NCBI GenBank assembly: GCA_963801505.1
Contig: CAWDEY010000018.1
Coordinates: 62,001-126,000 of the forward strand
Direction: 5' to 3'
From: JAOUFP01 sp963801505
GTDB lineage: Bacteria; Nitrospirota; Thermodesulfovibrionia; Thermodesulfovibrionales; UBA6898
DNA: 64,000 nt
Shown here one piece after another: positions 55,923-64,000 of the stretch; position 1 is the stretch's first letter, and each line of letters opens with the position of its first letter. The notes under the pieces were generated by a model, which saw only the letters and a list, made by a program, of their open reading frames with translations, had not been told where the DNA came from and ran no database searches. The position numbers and the translations under genes were made by a program.

Positions 55923-57625
55923 ATGGCAAAGAGAATTACTGTTGATCCTGTAACAAGAATAGAAGGGCATCTGCGAATAGACTGTGAGGTTGACAACGGC
56001 AAGGTCACAAACGCCTGGTCATCCGGACAGATGTGGCGTGGCATAGAGACAATTCTTAAGGGCCGTGACCCCCGGGACGCCTGGATATTTACGCAACGCT
56101 TCTGCGGTGTTTGAACGACAGTCCACGCACTGGTTTCAGTGCGTACGGTTGAAAATGCTCTTGGCATGGAGATACCTTTGAACGCCCAGTATATCAGAAA
56201 TCTGATGATGGGCGCGCATGCTACCCATGACCATATTGTGCATTTCTATCATCTTGCGGCCCTTGACTGGGTTGACATTGTTTCAGCCCTCAAGGCAGAT
56301 GCCCGCGCAACAGCGAACCTTGGACAGAAACTCTCGTCATGGGAAGGGAACAGCTATAATGCGGTGAAGGCTTCCCAGGACAGACTGAAGACCTTTGTAG
56401 GCTCAGGTCAGTTGGGTATTTACGGAAGCGGTTACTGGGGACATCCTGCCATGAAGCTTGCGCCTGAGGTCAATATGCTTGCCGCGCACCATTATCTGCA
56501 GGCCCTGGAGTACCAAAGAGAGATAAACAAGGTGGTCAGTATCCTCGGGTCCAAGACACCTCATATCCAGAACGTTGCTGTCGGCGGAGTTGCCAATCGC
56601 TATCAATCTTGACAGCCAGTCCACCCTGAATATGGAAAGACTCTATTATGTGAAAACTCTTATCGACAAGGTTGGTGATTTTGTCGAAAACGTGCTGCTT
56701 GTCGATACAGCCGCTGTTGCGGCATTTTATGCTGACTGGACAAAGCATGGCGAAGGGAGTGATGAACTATCTTTCCGCCCCTGATATGCCGATGGATACA
56801 AAAGGTACGGTCTTTGCCCTTCCGGGCGGATATATCCCAGATGGGGATGTCAGCAAATTCACAGCCTATTAAGAGCTACAGGATCCTTTCTTCAGGGACA
56901 ATGTAAAGGAGAGCATCAAGCATTCCTGGTACGACGGCGACTGGGACCGCCATCCCTGGGAAGGCGAAACTGTTCCCAAGTATACGGATTTTCAGGACAA
57001 CGGCAAATATTCATGGGTCAAGTCCCCTACCTTTAAGGGCAAACCTGCACAGGTCGGACCGCTTGCCAATGTGCTTTGTATGTTTGCTGCAGGCCATGAG
57101 CCTACGAAAAGATATGCCACGAAGATGCTTGATACAATAAGCGCCCTTGCAGGGGCAAAAGTGGGGATAGGGGCATTGCACTCGACCATCGGAAGGATCG
57201 GCGCACGTTCAATTCGCTGTGCTGTGCTTTACGATACCCTGAAGTCCCAGTGGCAGGCCCTTATTGAAAATATAGCAAAGGGTGATATTAAGACATTCAA
57301 TCAGCCGGAATTTCCGCAGGGAGAGCAGAGGGGCTTTGGGTTCCATGAAGCGCCAAGAGGCATTCTTTCCCACTGGATAGTGATCAAGGACGGCAAGATA
57401 AAGAACTATCAGGCTGTTGTGCCTTCGACCTGGAATGCAGGCCCCAGAAACAGCCAGGATGCCCTTGGCCCTTATGAGGCGTCTTTGATCGGCACCCCTG
57501 TGGCAGATCCTGAAAAGCCTCTTGAGGTTTTAAGGACGGTCCATTCTTTCGATCCCTGTCTTGCATGCGCGATCCATATGCATGACAGAACACAGAAAGA
57601 GATCGTCAGGGTAAGGGCGGTTTAG
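55923..57625 (+). CDS. hybC: [NiFe] hydrogenase large subunit with in-frame TGA at L1 Cys (frameshifts, TAA)
   Basis: Catalytic subunit, about 567 residues. It opens with RITVDPVTRIEGHLRI. The L1 motif reads RFCGV-TGA-TTVHAL, the TGA (56112-56114) standing exactly where the second, bridging Cys belongs. The same frame continues with VRTVENALGMEIPLNAQYIRN. Frame gains occur near 56596 and 56756, and an in-frame TAA lies at 56870-56872. The L2 motif is normal, DPCLACAIH, followed by a 15-residue tail cut off during maturation. Possible explanations for the TGA are selenocysteine, error or a decayed gene. Confidence 0.88.
56112..56148 (+). promoter_or_regulatory. Putative bacterial SECIS element after in-frame TGA
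   Basis: Immediately after the TGA (10-nt spacer) lies ACGCACTG-GTTT-CAGTGCGT (56125-56144), a perfect 8-bp stem with a 4-nt loop starting with G. An outer C-C/G-G pairing is possible across a bulge to 56148. The distance from TGA to loop is 18 nt. All three known bacterial SECIS rules (loop 3-14 nt, G in the first two loop bases, spacing 16-37 nt) are met. Confidence 0.5.
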
Positions 57626-57671
57626 TGAGGACGACTTCGATCTGTATAGGTTGCGATTTGAAGGAGTCCCG

Positions 57672-58191
57672 ATGAACGTTCTTGTGCTTGGGATAGGAAA
57701 TGTCCTTATGACTGATGACAGTGTGGGCATACGTGTGATCAATGAACTTGAGAGGAGGTTCCGGTTTCCGGAAAACGTCGAACTTCTCGATGGCGGCACT
57801 TCCGGCATAGAACTCCTCTCATACATTGTAAACAGGGACTATCTGATTATCGTTGATGCGATCAAAAGCGATTTGCCTCCGGGGACGGTTGTGAAGGTCG
57901 AGGGTGAGGATGTCCCTGCCAAATTTATGACAAGGATATCTCCTCACCAGCTTGGCCTTTCCGACCTCCTTGCCGCAGCTACCCTTACAGGGGAATTACC
58001 AAAGCAGATGGTCCTTTTCGGAATAGAGCCGAAGCGTGGTTGCCTTAGGGCTTGAGATGACGGATGAGGTGAAGGGGAGTTTTGAAAAACTGCTCGGGGT
58101 TGTTGTGGATGAACTAAAGAGGATTGGATCTGCCCCTGAAGTTTTGGAAGAATGTGCTTTTGGCAAGGAAAGTATCTGGAGAAATGTGTAG
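57672..58191 (+). CDS. hybD: Hydrogenase maturation protease (one frameshift)
   Basis: Nickel-dependent endopeptidase that trims the large subunit C-terminus after Ni insertion. From ATG 57672: VLVLGIGNVLMTDDSVGIRV, the metal-binding Asp/Glu positions of the HybD family, ELLDGGTSGIELL, VVDAIK-type strand and ISPHQLGLSDLL with the conserved His. A one-base gain near 58033 shifts the frame; the other frame continues VVALGLEMTDEVKGSFEKLL to TAG 58191, about 173 residues. Confidence 0.88.
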
Positions 58192-58200
58192 AATATAAAT

Positions 58201-58461
58201 ATGTGTCTTGCGATACCATCCAAAATAATAGAGATCGATAACTTCAGGGCCATGGTGGATGTCTACGGCGCCCGCCGTGAGATCAACCTTATGCTTATGC
58301 CTGAGGAAGTCGGGATCGGTGATTTTGTCCTGGTACATGCCGGATTTGCTATTCAAAAAGTAGAGCATGAATTAGCACATGAGGCATTAACGGTCATATC
58401 GGGCATAATTGAAGATATGGAAAAAGAAATTGAATCTGAGAACTCAGGAAAAGATTACTGA
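58201..58461 (+). CDS. hypC: Hydrogenase assembly chaperone HypC
   Basis: 86-residue HypC/HupF-family chaperone that carries the Fe(CN)2CO unit to the large subunit. It begins MCLAIPSKIIEI, with the essential Cys2, and has the VDVYGARREINLML and GDFVLVHAGFAIQKV core, plus a C-terminal acidic helix. It lies 9 nt after hybD. The other hyp genes (A, B, D, E, F) are not in the window. Confidence 0.92.
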   Translation: MCLAIPSKIIEIDNFRAMVDVYGARREINLMLMPEEVGIGDFVLVHAGFAIQKVEHELAHEALTVISGIIEDMEKEIESENSGKDY

Positions 58462-58663
58462 CCTGGTCTTTTGCCTCAGCGATAAGTCGTTATTTCAGAA
58501 AGAATTATTGTAACTTTTTTTCCTTTGTTTTAGACAAGTATCCCCTGAATCCTGCATTGTACTGAGATAGCTTTTCTAACCCTGATAAGGCCTTGACAAT
58601 CTTGCAACTGGCTGAATTAAAATCATAATATTCAATTGCCTGACGGAATTTCCAGCAATTAAC

Positions 58664-58978
58664 ATGTGGGTGTCTGAGAACAACGCAGTGGTTACGACAG
58701 AGGTGCCGGGGATAGATCCAAATGCCCTTGAAATCTCCGTTGTCAAGGATTCCCTCACGTTGCGCGGTTCACGTCAGGATGAAGAGCTTAAAGAAGGGGA
58801 GTCTTATCACCGGAGAGAAAGGTGGAGCGGACAGTTCACCAAGACTCTTGAACTGCCGTTTCCTGTTGATGCCGGCAAGGTTGAAGCGCGTTTTGCAAAA
58901 GGGGTTCTGTTTATATCTCTTCCCCGCGCAGAAGCTGACAAGCCCAGAAAAATTGTGGTCAAGTCCGAACAGGCTTAA
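58664..58978 (+). CDS. Hsp20 small heat-shock protein (5'-truncated or start missed)
   Basis: Alpha-crystallin domain protein. From ATG 58664 (MWVSENNAVVTTEVPGID) only about 104 residues are encoded, beginning inside the crystallin domain; the usual N-terminal arm is missing. The same frame is open a little further upstream (EFPAIN) but not enough to supply it. The C-terminal strand VLFISLPRAE is normal. TTGACA at 58592-58597 may be a -35 box. It is followed by two more Hsp20 genes. Confidence 0.7.
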   Translation: MWVSENNAVVTTEVPGIDPNALEISVVKDSLTLRGSRQDEELKEGESYHRRERWSGQFTKTLELPFPVDAGKVEARFAKGVLFISLPRAEADKPRKIVVKSEQA

Positions 58979-58997
58979 TGAAGGAGGTGAACAAAAA

Positions 58998-59429
58998 ATG
59001 ACTGAAGCAGCAGGAGAGATGCAGAAGAAAGAGGCTGAAACTCTCGAGACAGGAGAACGCACAAGGGCAAGCAGGATATATGCGCCGCAGGTGGATATTA
59101 TTGAACGGAAAGACGACATAGTTATAATCGCCGACATGCCTGGAGTGGATGAGAAGTCTGTTGATATAACCCTTGAGAAAAATGTCCTGACAATCTACGG
59201 AAGGGTTGACGCTTACGCGCCCGAGAATCACAAGAATTTTCTTTCAGAGTATGGAATCGGAGATTATCAAAGGGTCTTTACCCTGTCTGATGAAGTTGAC
59301 AGAGACAAGATTCAGGCAACGGTGAAAAACGGAGTTTTAAAGCTTGTCATGCCCAAGGCAGAGACGATCAAAACAAGGAAAATACCGATTAAGGCCGAAG
59401 GCATAGGCGGGGTCTTGAATTACAGTTAA
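58998..59429 (+). CDS. Hsp20 small heat-shock protein (second)
   Basis: 143-residue ATP-independent chaperone, start ATG 58998 after AAGGAGGTG. Its N-terminal arm is rich in Glu/Lys (QKKEAETLETGERTRA). The crystallin domain runs from about residue 37 (VDIIERKDDIVIIADMPGVD) to the end, with VKNGVLKLVMPKAE. This copy is typical of heat-shock operons in thermotolerant or anaerobic bacteria. Confidence 0.9.
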   Translation: MTEAAGEMQKKEAETLETGERTRASRIYAPQVDIIERKDDIVIIADMPGVDEKSVDITLEKNVLTIYGRVDAYAPENHKNFLSEYGIGDYQRVFTLSDEVDRDKIQATVKNGVLKLVMPKAETIKTRKIPIKAEGIGGVLNYS

Positions 59430-59464
59430 GTGGAGAAATATATTGATAAAAGGAGGTATTTGTC

Positions 59465-59956
59465 ATGGCAATCAGAAATCTTGTTCCGTTTGGGAAAAAA
59501 AATTTTCCGGTGAGACGTGAGGAAGAGGGGCCCTTTGCCCTTCTGCGGCGTGAGATGGACTCAGTGTTTGACAACTTTTTCCGTGGTTTTGATATTGAGC
59601 CTTTTGAGACACGATTCGGCGCCTTCAGTCCAAAAGTCGATGTGAACGAGACTGACAAAGAGATAAAGATCTCAGCAGAACTTCCCGGCATGGACGAAAA
59701 GGACATTGACGTGTCGATTCAAAATGATATGCTCACGATCAAGGGCGAGAAGAAGGAGGAAAAAGAAGACAAGGGAAAAGACTACTACAGGATGGAGCGC
59801 TCCTATGGCTCTTTCAGCAGGACCATTCCGCTTACTGTTGAAGTGGAAACTGATAAGGTCGAGGCCAAGTTCAAAAAGGGTGTGCTCAGCATAACACTTC
59901 CAAAGACAGCCAAGGCTGTAGCAGAAACAAAGAAGATCGCTATTAAAGCTGAATAA
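59465..59956 (+). CDS. Hsp20 small heat-shock protein (third)
   Basis: 163-residue chaperone with a full N-terminal arm (ALLRREMDSVFDNFFRGFD), crystallin domain (FSPKVDVNETDKEIKISAE) and C-terminal FKKGVLSITLPK. The A-T-rich AAAGGAGG ribosome site is strong. It belongs to the same run as the two previous genes but is clearly divergent, so these are old duplicates. Confidence 0.93.
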   Translation: MAIRNLVPFGKKNFPVRREEEGPFALLRREMDSVFDNFFRGFDIEPFETRFGAFSPKVDVNETDKEIKISAELPGMDEKDIDVSIQNDMLTIKGEKKEEKEDKGKDYYRMERSYGSFSRTIPLTVEVETDKVEAKFKKGVLSITLPKTAKAVAETKKIAIKAE

Positions 59957-60262
59957 GTAGCAAAGTTCTTTCTGCCAGCCGGCAAATTAATGCCTCATCT
60001 GAGCTTATTAATTTCAATTGGGACAGGTCAGCCGTCAAATGGCGGCTGACCTGTCACCAGACTGGTTTATGCAGCAGCGGTTGTTGATTCGCAAAGTTCC
60101 AAACCATATATAAGACTCAGAGTTCACGAAACGCATTACATTTTGTTAGCTGTCCCTAATCAAAATTGCTATGAATGGACTTTTTTCACAATATCTTCAC
60201 AAAAATCTTTTATAAAATAATAATTGTGATTTTGAGATTATTTTAAAAAAAGGAGAACAGAG
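59957..60262. other. Intergenic region between Hsp20 and htrA
   Basis: 306 bp with one strong hairpin (60022-60055) and AT-rich sequence upstream of htrA. AAAAAAAGGAG before the htrA ATG is its ribosome site. Nothing else identifiable. Confidence 0.5.
60022..60055. terminator. 13-bp hairpin after Hsp20 operon
   Basis: GACAGGTCAGCCG and CGGCTGACCTGTC form a perfect 13-bp stem with an 8-nt loop, about 65 nt after the third Hsp20 stop. There is no U-run, so termination would be atypical; it could be a regulatory or mRNA-stabilising hairpin. Confidence 0.5.
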
Positions 60263-61730
60263 ATGACACAGAAAAAGCGTATGCTAATCTATGGAGCGAC
60301 ACTTATATTGATCGGGCTGATCATAGGACTTGTCATATCTTCAAACTTTAATTTGCTTTCAAATGGCTACTCCGAAGATGCTAATATATCAAGAGAGGCC
60401 ATTGACATTCTCTCGAAAACCGGACAGGCCATGGCGGAAGTTGCCGCCGCAATAAAGCCCTCGGTGGTTAATATATCTTCTACAAAGACTGTAAAAATAT
60501 CAGGGATGCAATCGCCTTTTGGGGATGATCCTTTTTTCAGACAATTTTTTGGCGATCAATTCGGACACTTCGGACAGCCGCGGGAGCACAAGCAGGCAGG
60601 TCTCGGATCAGGGGTTATCGTGGACAAAGACGGCTATATTCTCACCAATAACCACGTGATCAAGGATGCGGATGAGATTAAGGTGAAATTATCGGACAAA
60701 AGAGAATTCAAGGGTAAGGTCATTGGAACTGATCCTAAAACTGACCTTGCTGTAATCAAGATAGATTCGAACCATCTTCCTGTGATCAAGCTTGGAGACT
60801 CGGAGAAATTGAAGGTCGGGGAAACCGTAATTGCGATTGGCAGCCCTTATGGGTTGAACCAGACAGTCACATCCGGCATCGTAAGCGCTACAGGCAGGGC
60901 GAATGTGGGCATTGCGGATTATGAGGATTTTATCCAGACCGATGCGGCGATTAATCCCGGCAACTCAGGCGGAGCGCTCGTGAATGTGAAGGGTGAACTT
61001 GTGGGAATCAACACAGCCATATTCAGCACCTCTGGTGGATATCAGGGGATCGGCTTTGCCATACCGAGCAGCATGGCGAAGGTTGTGATGGACAACCTTA
61101 TCAAGAAAGGAAAGGTCGTCAGGGGCTGGCTTGGTGTTTCGATCCAGCCTGTTACACCTGAGCTTGCGAAACAGTTCGGGATAAAAGATGAAAGAGGCGC
61201 CCTCGTGGGAGACGTTGTGGAAGACAGTCCGGCTGAAAAGGCGGGTCTCCAGAGGGGAGATGTCATCATAGAGTATGACGGTAAGGAGATCAAATGATCC
61301 TTCTACTCTAAGGAATATGGTGGCGGGCACTCCTCCTGGCAAAAAGGTGGCCATAAATATCCTCCGTAACGGAAAAGAGCAGAAAGTGCAAGTCACTGTT
61401 GCCGAACTGCCTGCGGAGATGCAGAAACTTCAGGGGAAATTCGACAACATTCTGAAAGGAGTTATGGTACAGGGTCTCACTCCTGAAATGAAGAAAAACC
61501 TCGATATTCCGAAACGAATAACCGGTGTTGTTGTCACGGACATTGAAGATGGCAGTCCTGCGGAGGGAGTCCTTATGGCAAACGACGTCATTGCTGAGGT
61601 CAACCGTAAAAAAATAACCGGGATGAAAGATTACGAGGCGGTTGTTTCGCAGATCAAGGCAGACCATGATATCTTGCTGCTTGTCTTCAGAAATGGCTCG
61701 GCTATATATATAACACTTACTTCAAAGTAG
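60263..61730 (+). CDS. htrA: HtrA/DegP-family periplasmic serine protease (one frameshift)
   Basis: Envelope protein-quality protease. An N-terminal anchor helix (ATLILIGLIIGLVISS) precedes the trypsin-like domain with His131 (LTNNHVI), Asp161 (KTDLAVI) and Ser235 (NPGNSGGA), then two PDZ domains. The first PDZ breaks near 61295 by a one-base gain (DGKEIK then stop); the other frame continues DPSTLRNMVAGTPPGKKV to SK at 61730, giving a product of about 488 residues. It follows three Hsp20 genes in the same direction. A clear terminator follows. Confidence 0.93.
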
Positions 61731-61788
61731 CGATCAAACACCGATAGCCCAGATAATGGTAAAAGAAATTTATGAATTGTATGGGATA

Positions 61789-61830
61789 GATGAGCAAGGC
61801 AGGAATTCTTCCTGCCTTGCTCATCTTTTT
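61789..61830 (+). terminator. Rho-independent terminator after htrA
   Basis: GATGAGCAAGGCAGGAA pairs with TTCCTGCCTTGCTCATC over 17 bp around a 3-nt loop, followed by T5. It lies 59 nt past the htrA stop, in the convergent gap to the YmdB-like gene. Confidence 0.9.
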
Positions 61831-61867
61831 GCGCTGTTTAGGGTAGCGGATTTATGAATATTGAGGA

Positions 61868-62650
61868 CTAAGGATAGCTGATCTGGAGGCGCTGTATTGC
61901 TGTTGCTTTTCCTGAATCATTGCTGATTTCTATAACAACCGCCGACAGAATACCATCCCCGTCTGCTGTTATAAACCTGTCAGGCATACCTGTCAGGAAA
62001 CGCTGTATTATCTGATCAACTCCGATGCCGATAACCGAGTAGGAAGGTCCTGTCATGCCTACGTCGGTTATGTAGGCGGTCCCATGCTGAAGGATTTTTT
62101 CATCTGCTGTCTGCACATGCGTATGAGTTCCGATAACAGCACTTACCTTACCGTCCACATAGTAACCGAAGGCAATTTTTTCAGAGGTTGCCTCTGCATG
62201 CAGATCTATGATTATGATATCGGTCTCTTTTTTTAAATACTCTATCTCGGGTTTTGCTGTCCTGAAAGGACAATCCATGCTGGGCATGAAGACCCTGCCT
62301 GAAAGGTTTATAATCCCTGCTTTCATTCCGTTGGACAGTGTGTAGATTACGCTTCCGTATCCAGGTACACCAGGAGGATAGTTGAGGGGCCTTAAAACCC
62401 GGTTGTCCTTGGAGATGTAATTTACAAAATCCTTCTTGTCCCACACATGATTCCCTGTGGTGATCACATCAACACCCATTCTGAAGAGTTCAGTGACAAG
62501 GGCTTCGGTAAGGCCGAAACCTCCGGCTATATTTTCTCCGTTTGCGATTACAAGGTCCAGCTTGTATTTATCTATCAGGTTAGGCAGCAGGGCTTTTACA
62601 GTGTTTCTGCCGATCTTTCCAACAATGTCTCCGATGAATAATACTTTCAT
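61868..62650 (-). CDS. YmdB-family metallophosphoesterase
   Basis: 260-residue enzyme from ATG 62650 (MKVLFIGDIVGKIGRN); longer in-frame starts are artefacts. It has the dinuclear metal-site pattern of the YmdB (TIGR00282) family: GDIVG, NGENIAGGFGL, TGNHVWDKK, IDLHAEATSEK and GTHTHVQTADE. In Bacillus YmdB is a 2',3'-cAMP phosphodiesterase that affects motility and biofilm. It lies after rny on the same strand, as in many bacteria. Confidence 0.92.
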   Translation of the reverse strand: MKVLFIGDIVGKIGRNTVKALLPNLIDKYKLDLVIANGENIAGGFGLTEALVTELFRMGVDVITTGNHVWDKKDFVNYISKDNRVLRPLNYPPGVPGYGSVIYTLSNGMKAGIINLSGRVFMPSMDCPFRTAKPEIEYLKKETDIIIIDLHAEATSEKIAFGYYVDGKVSAVIGTHTHVQTADEKILQHGTAYITDVGMTGPSYSVIGIGVDQIIQRFLTGMPDRFITADGDGILSAVVIEISNDSGKATAIQRLQISYP

Positions 62651-62750
62651 AATGACGTGATGAGTGACAAATGATGTGTCACGCGTTTTGCATTCTGCAA
62701 ACTTATTCCGCATTACTGATAACGCGACTGATAACGTGTTACAGGCTTTT

Positions 62751-64000
62751 TTATTTTGCGTATTCAACATATCTGGATTCCCTGATAACAGTTACTTTTA
62801 TCTGTCCGGGATAGGACATCTCAGCTTCGATTTTTTTCGAGAGGTCACGGGCTATCAGAGATGACATCTCATCACTTACATCTTCAGGCTTTACGATGAT
62901 TCTTATTTCCCTGCCTGCCTGGATCGCGTAACATTTTTCTACACCGTTGAAGGAAAGCGCCATTTGCTCAAGCGCCTCAAGACGTTTGAGGTAATGCTCG
63001 ATGCTCTCACGTCTGACACCCGGTCTTGCTGCTGAGAGTGCATCTGCTGCAGCAACAAGGGCAGCCTCAACAGTAATGGGGTCTCCTTCGCCGTGATGTA
63101 CCAAAATGGCATTGACTATCTTGAAGTTTTCACCATGTTTTTTGGCCAGGTTGGCGCCTATTTCCTGATGGGAACCCTCTATCTCATGGTCTATGGCTTT
63201 CCCGAGGTCATGGAGAAGACCGGCCCTTTTGGCAAGTTTTGTGTCAACTCCGAGTTCTCCGGCCATCATACCTGCAAAATATGCCACTTCCCTTGAGTGC
63301 TGAAGCACGTTTTGTCCGTAAGATGTCCTGTACTTAAGTCTGCCCAGTGTTTTGATGAGTTCAGGGTGTATACCTGAAAGGCCAAGATCAAAAACTGCCT
63401 TTTCCCCTTCTTCACGTATATTTGCATCAACTTCTTTTTTTACCTTTTCGACGATTTCTTCTATCCTTGTGGGATGAATCCTCCCGTCTGCAATGAGGCG
63501 CTCAAGTGAAAGACGCGCAATCTCTCTTCTTACAGGATCAAAGGCGGAAAGGGTCACCATTTCCGGAGTATCATCGACGATCAGGTCAACGCCTGTAGCA
63601 GCTTCAAGGGCACGAATATTCCTGCCCTCCCGGCCTATTATCCTGCCCTTCATATCATCGCTGGGCAGGCTTACTGCGGACACTGTAGCATCAGCAACAT
63701 AATCGCTTGCGTAACGCTGTATGGTGGAGCCAATGATCTCCTTGGCCTTTTTTTCAGCACTTTCTTTTGCCTCATCCTCAATTTTCTTTACGAGTTTAGC
63801 AATATCAAACCTGGTGTCTTCCTCAGTTCTCCGCAGGATCTCCTGTTTTGCCTCTTCAGTGCTTATTCCCGAGAGCTTTTCCAGAATCTGGGTCTGTTCC
63901 TTAATCAACGAGTTGGATTTGTTTTCCTTGTCCTGCAGCGCTCTTTCTCTTGAGTTGAAGTCTTTTTCCTTTTTCCCTAATTCGTGTTCGCGCTTGTCTA
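62751..64000 (-). CDS. rny: Ribonuclease Y (5' end beyond window)
   Basis: Membrane-anchored endoribonuclease that starts mRNA decay. The window holds the last 416 or so codons. The frame is open to the edge, with coiled-coil KREHELGKKEKDFNSRERA, the KH domain GRIIGREGRNIRALEAATG and the HD domain with LLHDLGKAIDHEIEGSHQEIG split over the visible part. The C-terminus GQIKVTVIRESRYVEYAK is typical. The N-terminal helix and start lie outside. Confidence 0.95.
   Translation of the reverse strand, partial: DKREHELGKKEKDFNSRERALQDKENKSNSLIKEQTQILEKLSGISTEEAKQEILRRTEEDTRFDIAKLVKKIEDEAKESAEKKAKEIIGSTIQRYASDYVADATVSAVSLPSDDMKGRIIGREGRNIRALEAATGVDLIVDDTPEMVTLSAFDPVRREIARLSLERLIADGRIHPTRIEEIVEKVKKEVDANIREEGEKAVFDLGLSGIHPELIKTLGRLKYRTSYGQNVLQHSREVAYFAGMMAGELGVDTKLAKRAGLLHDLGKAIDHEIEGSHQEIGANLAKKHGENFKIVNAILVHHGEGDPITVEAALVAAADALSAARPGVRRESIEHYLKRLEALEQMALSFNGVEKCYAIQAGREIRIIVKPEDVSDEMSSLIARDLSKKIEAEMSYPGQIKVTVIRESRYVEYAK

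Noticed and set aside
1..64000. CRISPR arrays, rRNA and tRNA genes
   Set aside because: No regular spaced repeats, and no tRNA cloverleaf or rRNA sequence was recognised on reading; an automated scan was not possible.

Overview
The window looks like a contig from an uncultured anaerobic bacterium, most likely of the Nitrospirota (Thermodesulfovibrionia-like). That placement is an inference from gene content: a Tad pilus, an A/V-type ATPase, a 13-haem cytochrome fused to a cytochrome b, a periplasmic quinone-linked [NiFe] hydrogenase, a P3A-type ATPase and paired AarF/UbiB kinases. A search with RecA or AlaRS would settle it. A striking property of the sequence is that more than twenty genes are broken by single-base gains (rarely losses), often in homopolymers and often in essential genes (recA start, recX, ATPase subunits). 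Most of these breaks are probably read or assembly errors, so the broken genes are annotated here across the breaks.

Layout. 84-4520: distal part of a Tad pilus operon (cpaE/tadZ, cpaF/tadA, tadB, tadC). A 27-codon ORF and a DUF192 gene follow. 5325-14646: a cluster of polytopic glycosyltransferase-like membrane proteins, one soluble GT2 enzyme and a TonB-like single-pass protein. 14699-16102: an AAA+ ATPase with an MshEN-like N-terminus. 16189-18207 (minus): UbiB-like kinase and a phasin-like coiled coil. 18674-19909: an IS3-family element. 20092-20668: a ParD/ParE-like toxin-antitoxin pair with a likely operator. 20735-25624 (minus): P3A ATPase (plus a remnant of a second copy), tandem universal stress protein, sensor histidine kinase and SHOCT protein. 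25625-26265: hairpin repeats, followed by two overlapping tyrosine recombinases (to 28192). 28348-35417 (minus): alaS, a small ORF, recX, pilT, recA, thpR, pgpA and an OsmC-like gene. 35557-39520: a beta-helix repeat protein, a second UbiB-like kinase (minus), and a small operon with a 24-codon ORF, an unknown protein and a radical SAM enzyme. 39529-43495 (minus): ubiE/menG, the multihaem cytochrome c-b fusion and a DUF2892 tandem protein. 43492-51437 (minus): a complete A/V-type ATPase operon in the order H-I-K-E-C-F-A-B-D. 51500-52099: a LolA/DUF1571-like protein. 52455-58461: a sigma54-type promoter followed by the [NiFe] hydrogenase operon (small subunit, HybA-like, HybB-like, large subunit, maturation protease, HypC). 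58664-61730: three Hsp20 genes and HtrA. 61868-64000 (minus): YmdB-like phosphoesterase and rny (cut by the window edge).

How it fits together. The hydrogenase would oxidise periplasmic H2 and pass electrons through the HybA-like ferredoxin and the NrfD-like HybB to quinone. The multihaem cytochrome c-b fusion is a second membrane/periplasm electron-transfer module, and the A/V-type and P3A ATPases handle ion gradients. The most notable observation is in the hydrogenase large subunit. The second cysteine of the N-terminal nickel-binding motif (L1, normally C-G-V-C) is an in-frame TGA. It is followed by an 8-bp hairpin that meets the published bacterial SECIS criteria, suggesting selenocysteine at an L1 position rather than the usual L2 position. 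The same gene also carries two frameshifts and an in-frame TAA, so this needs verification against reads and homologues.
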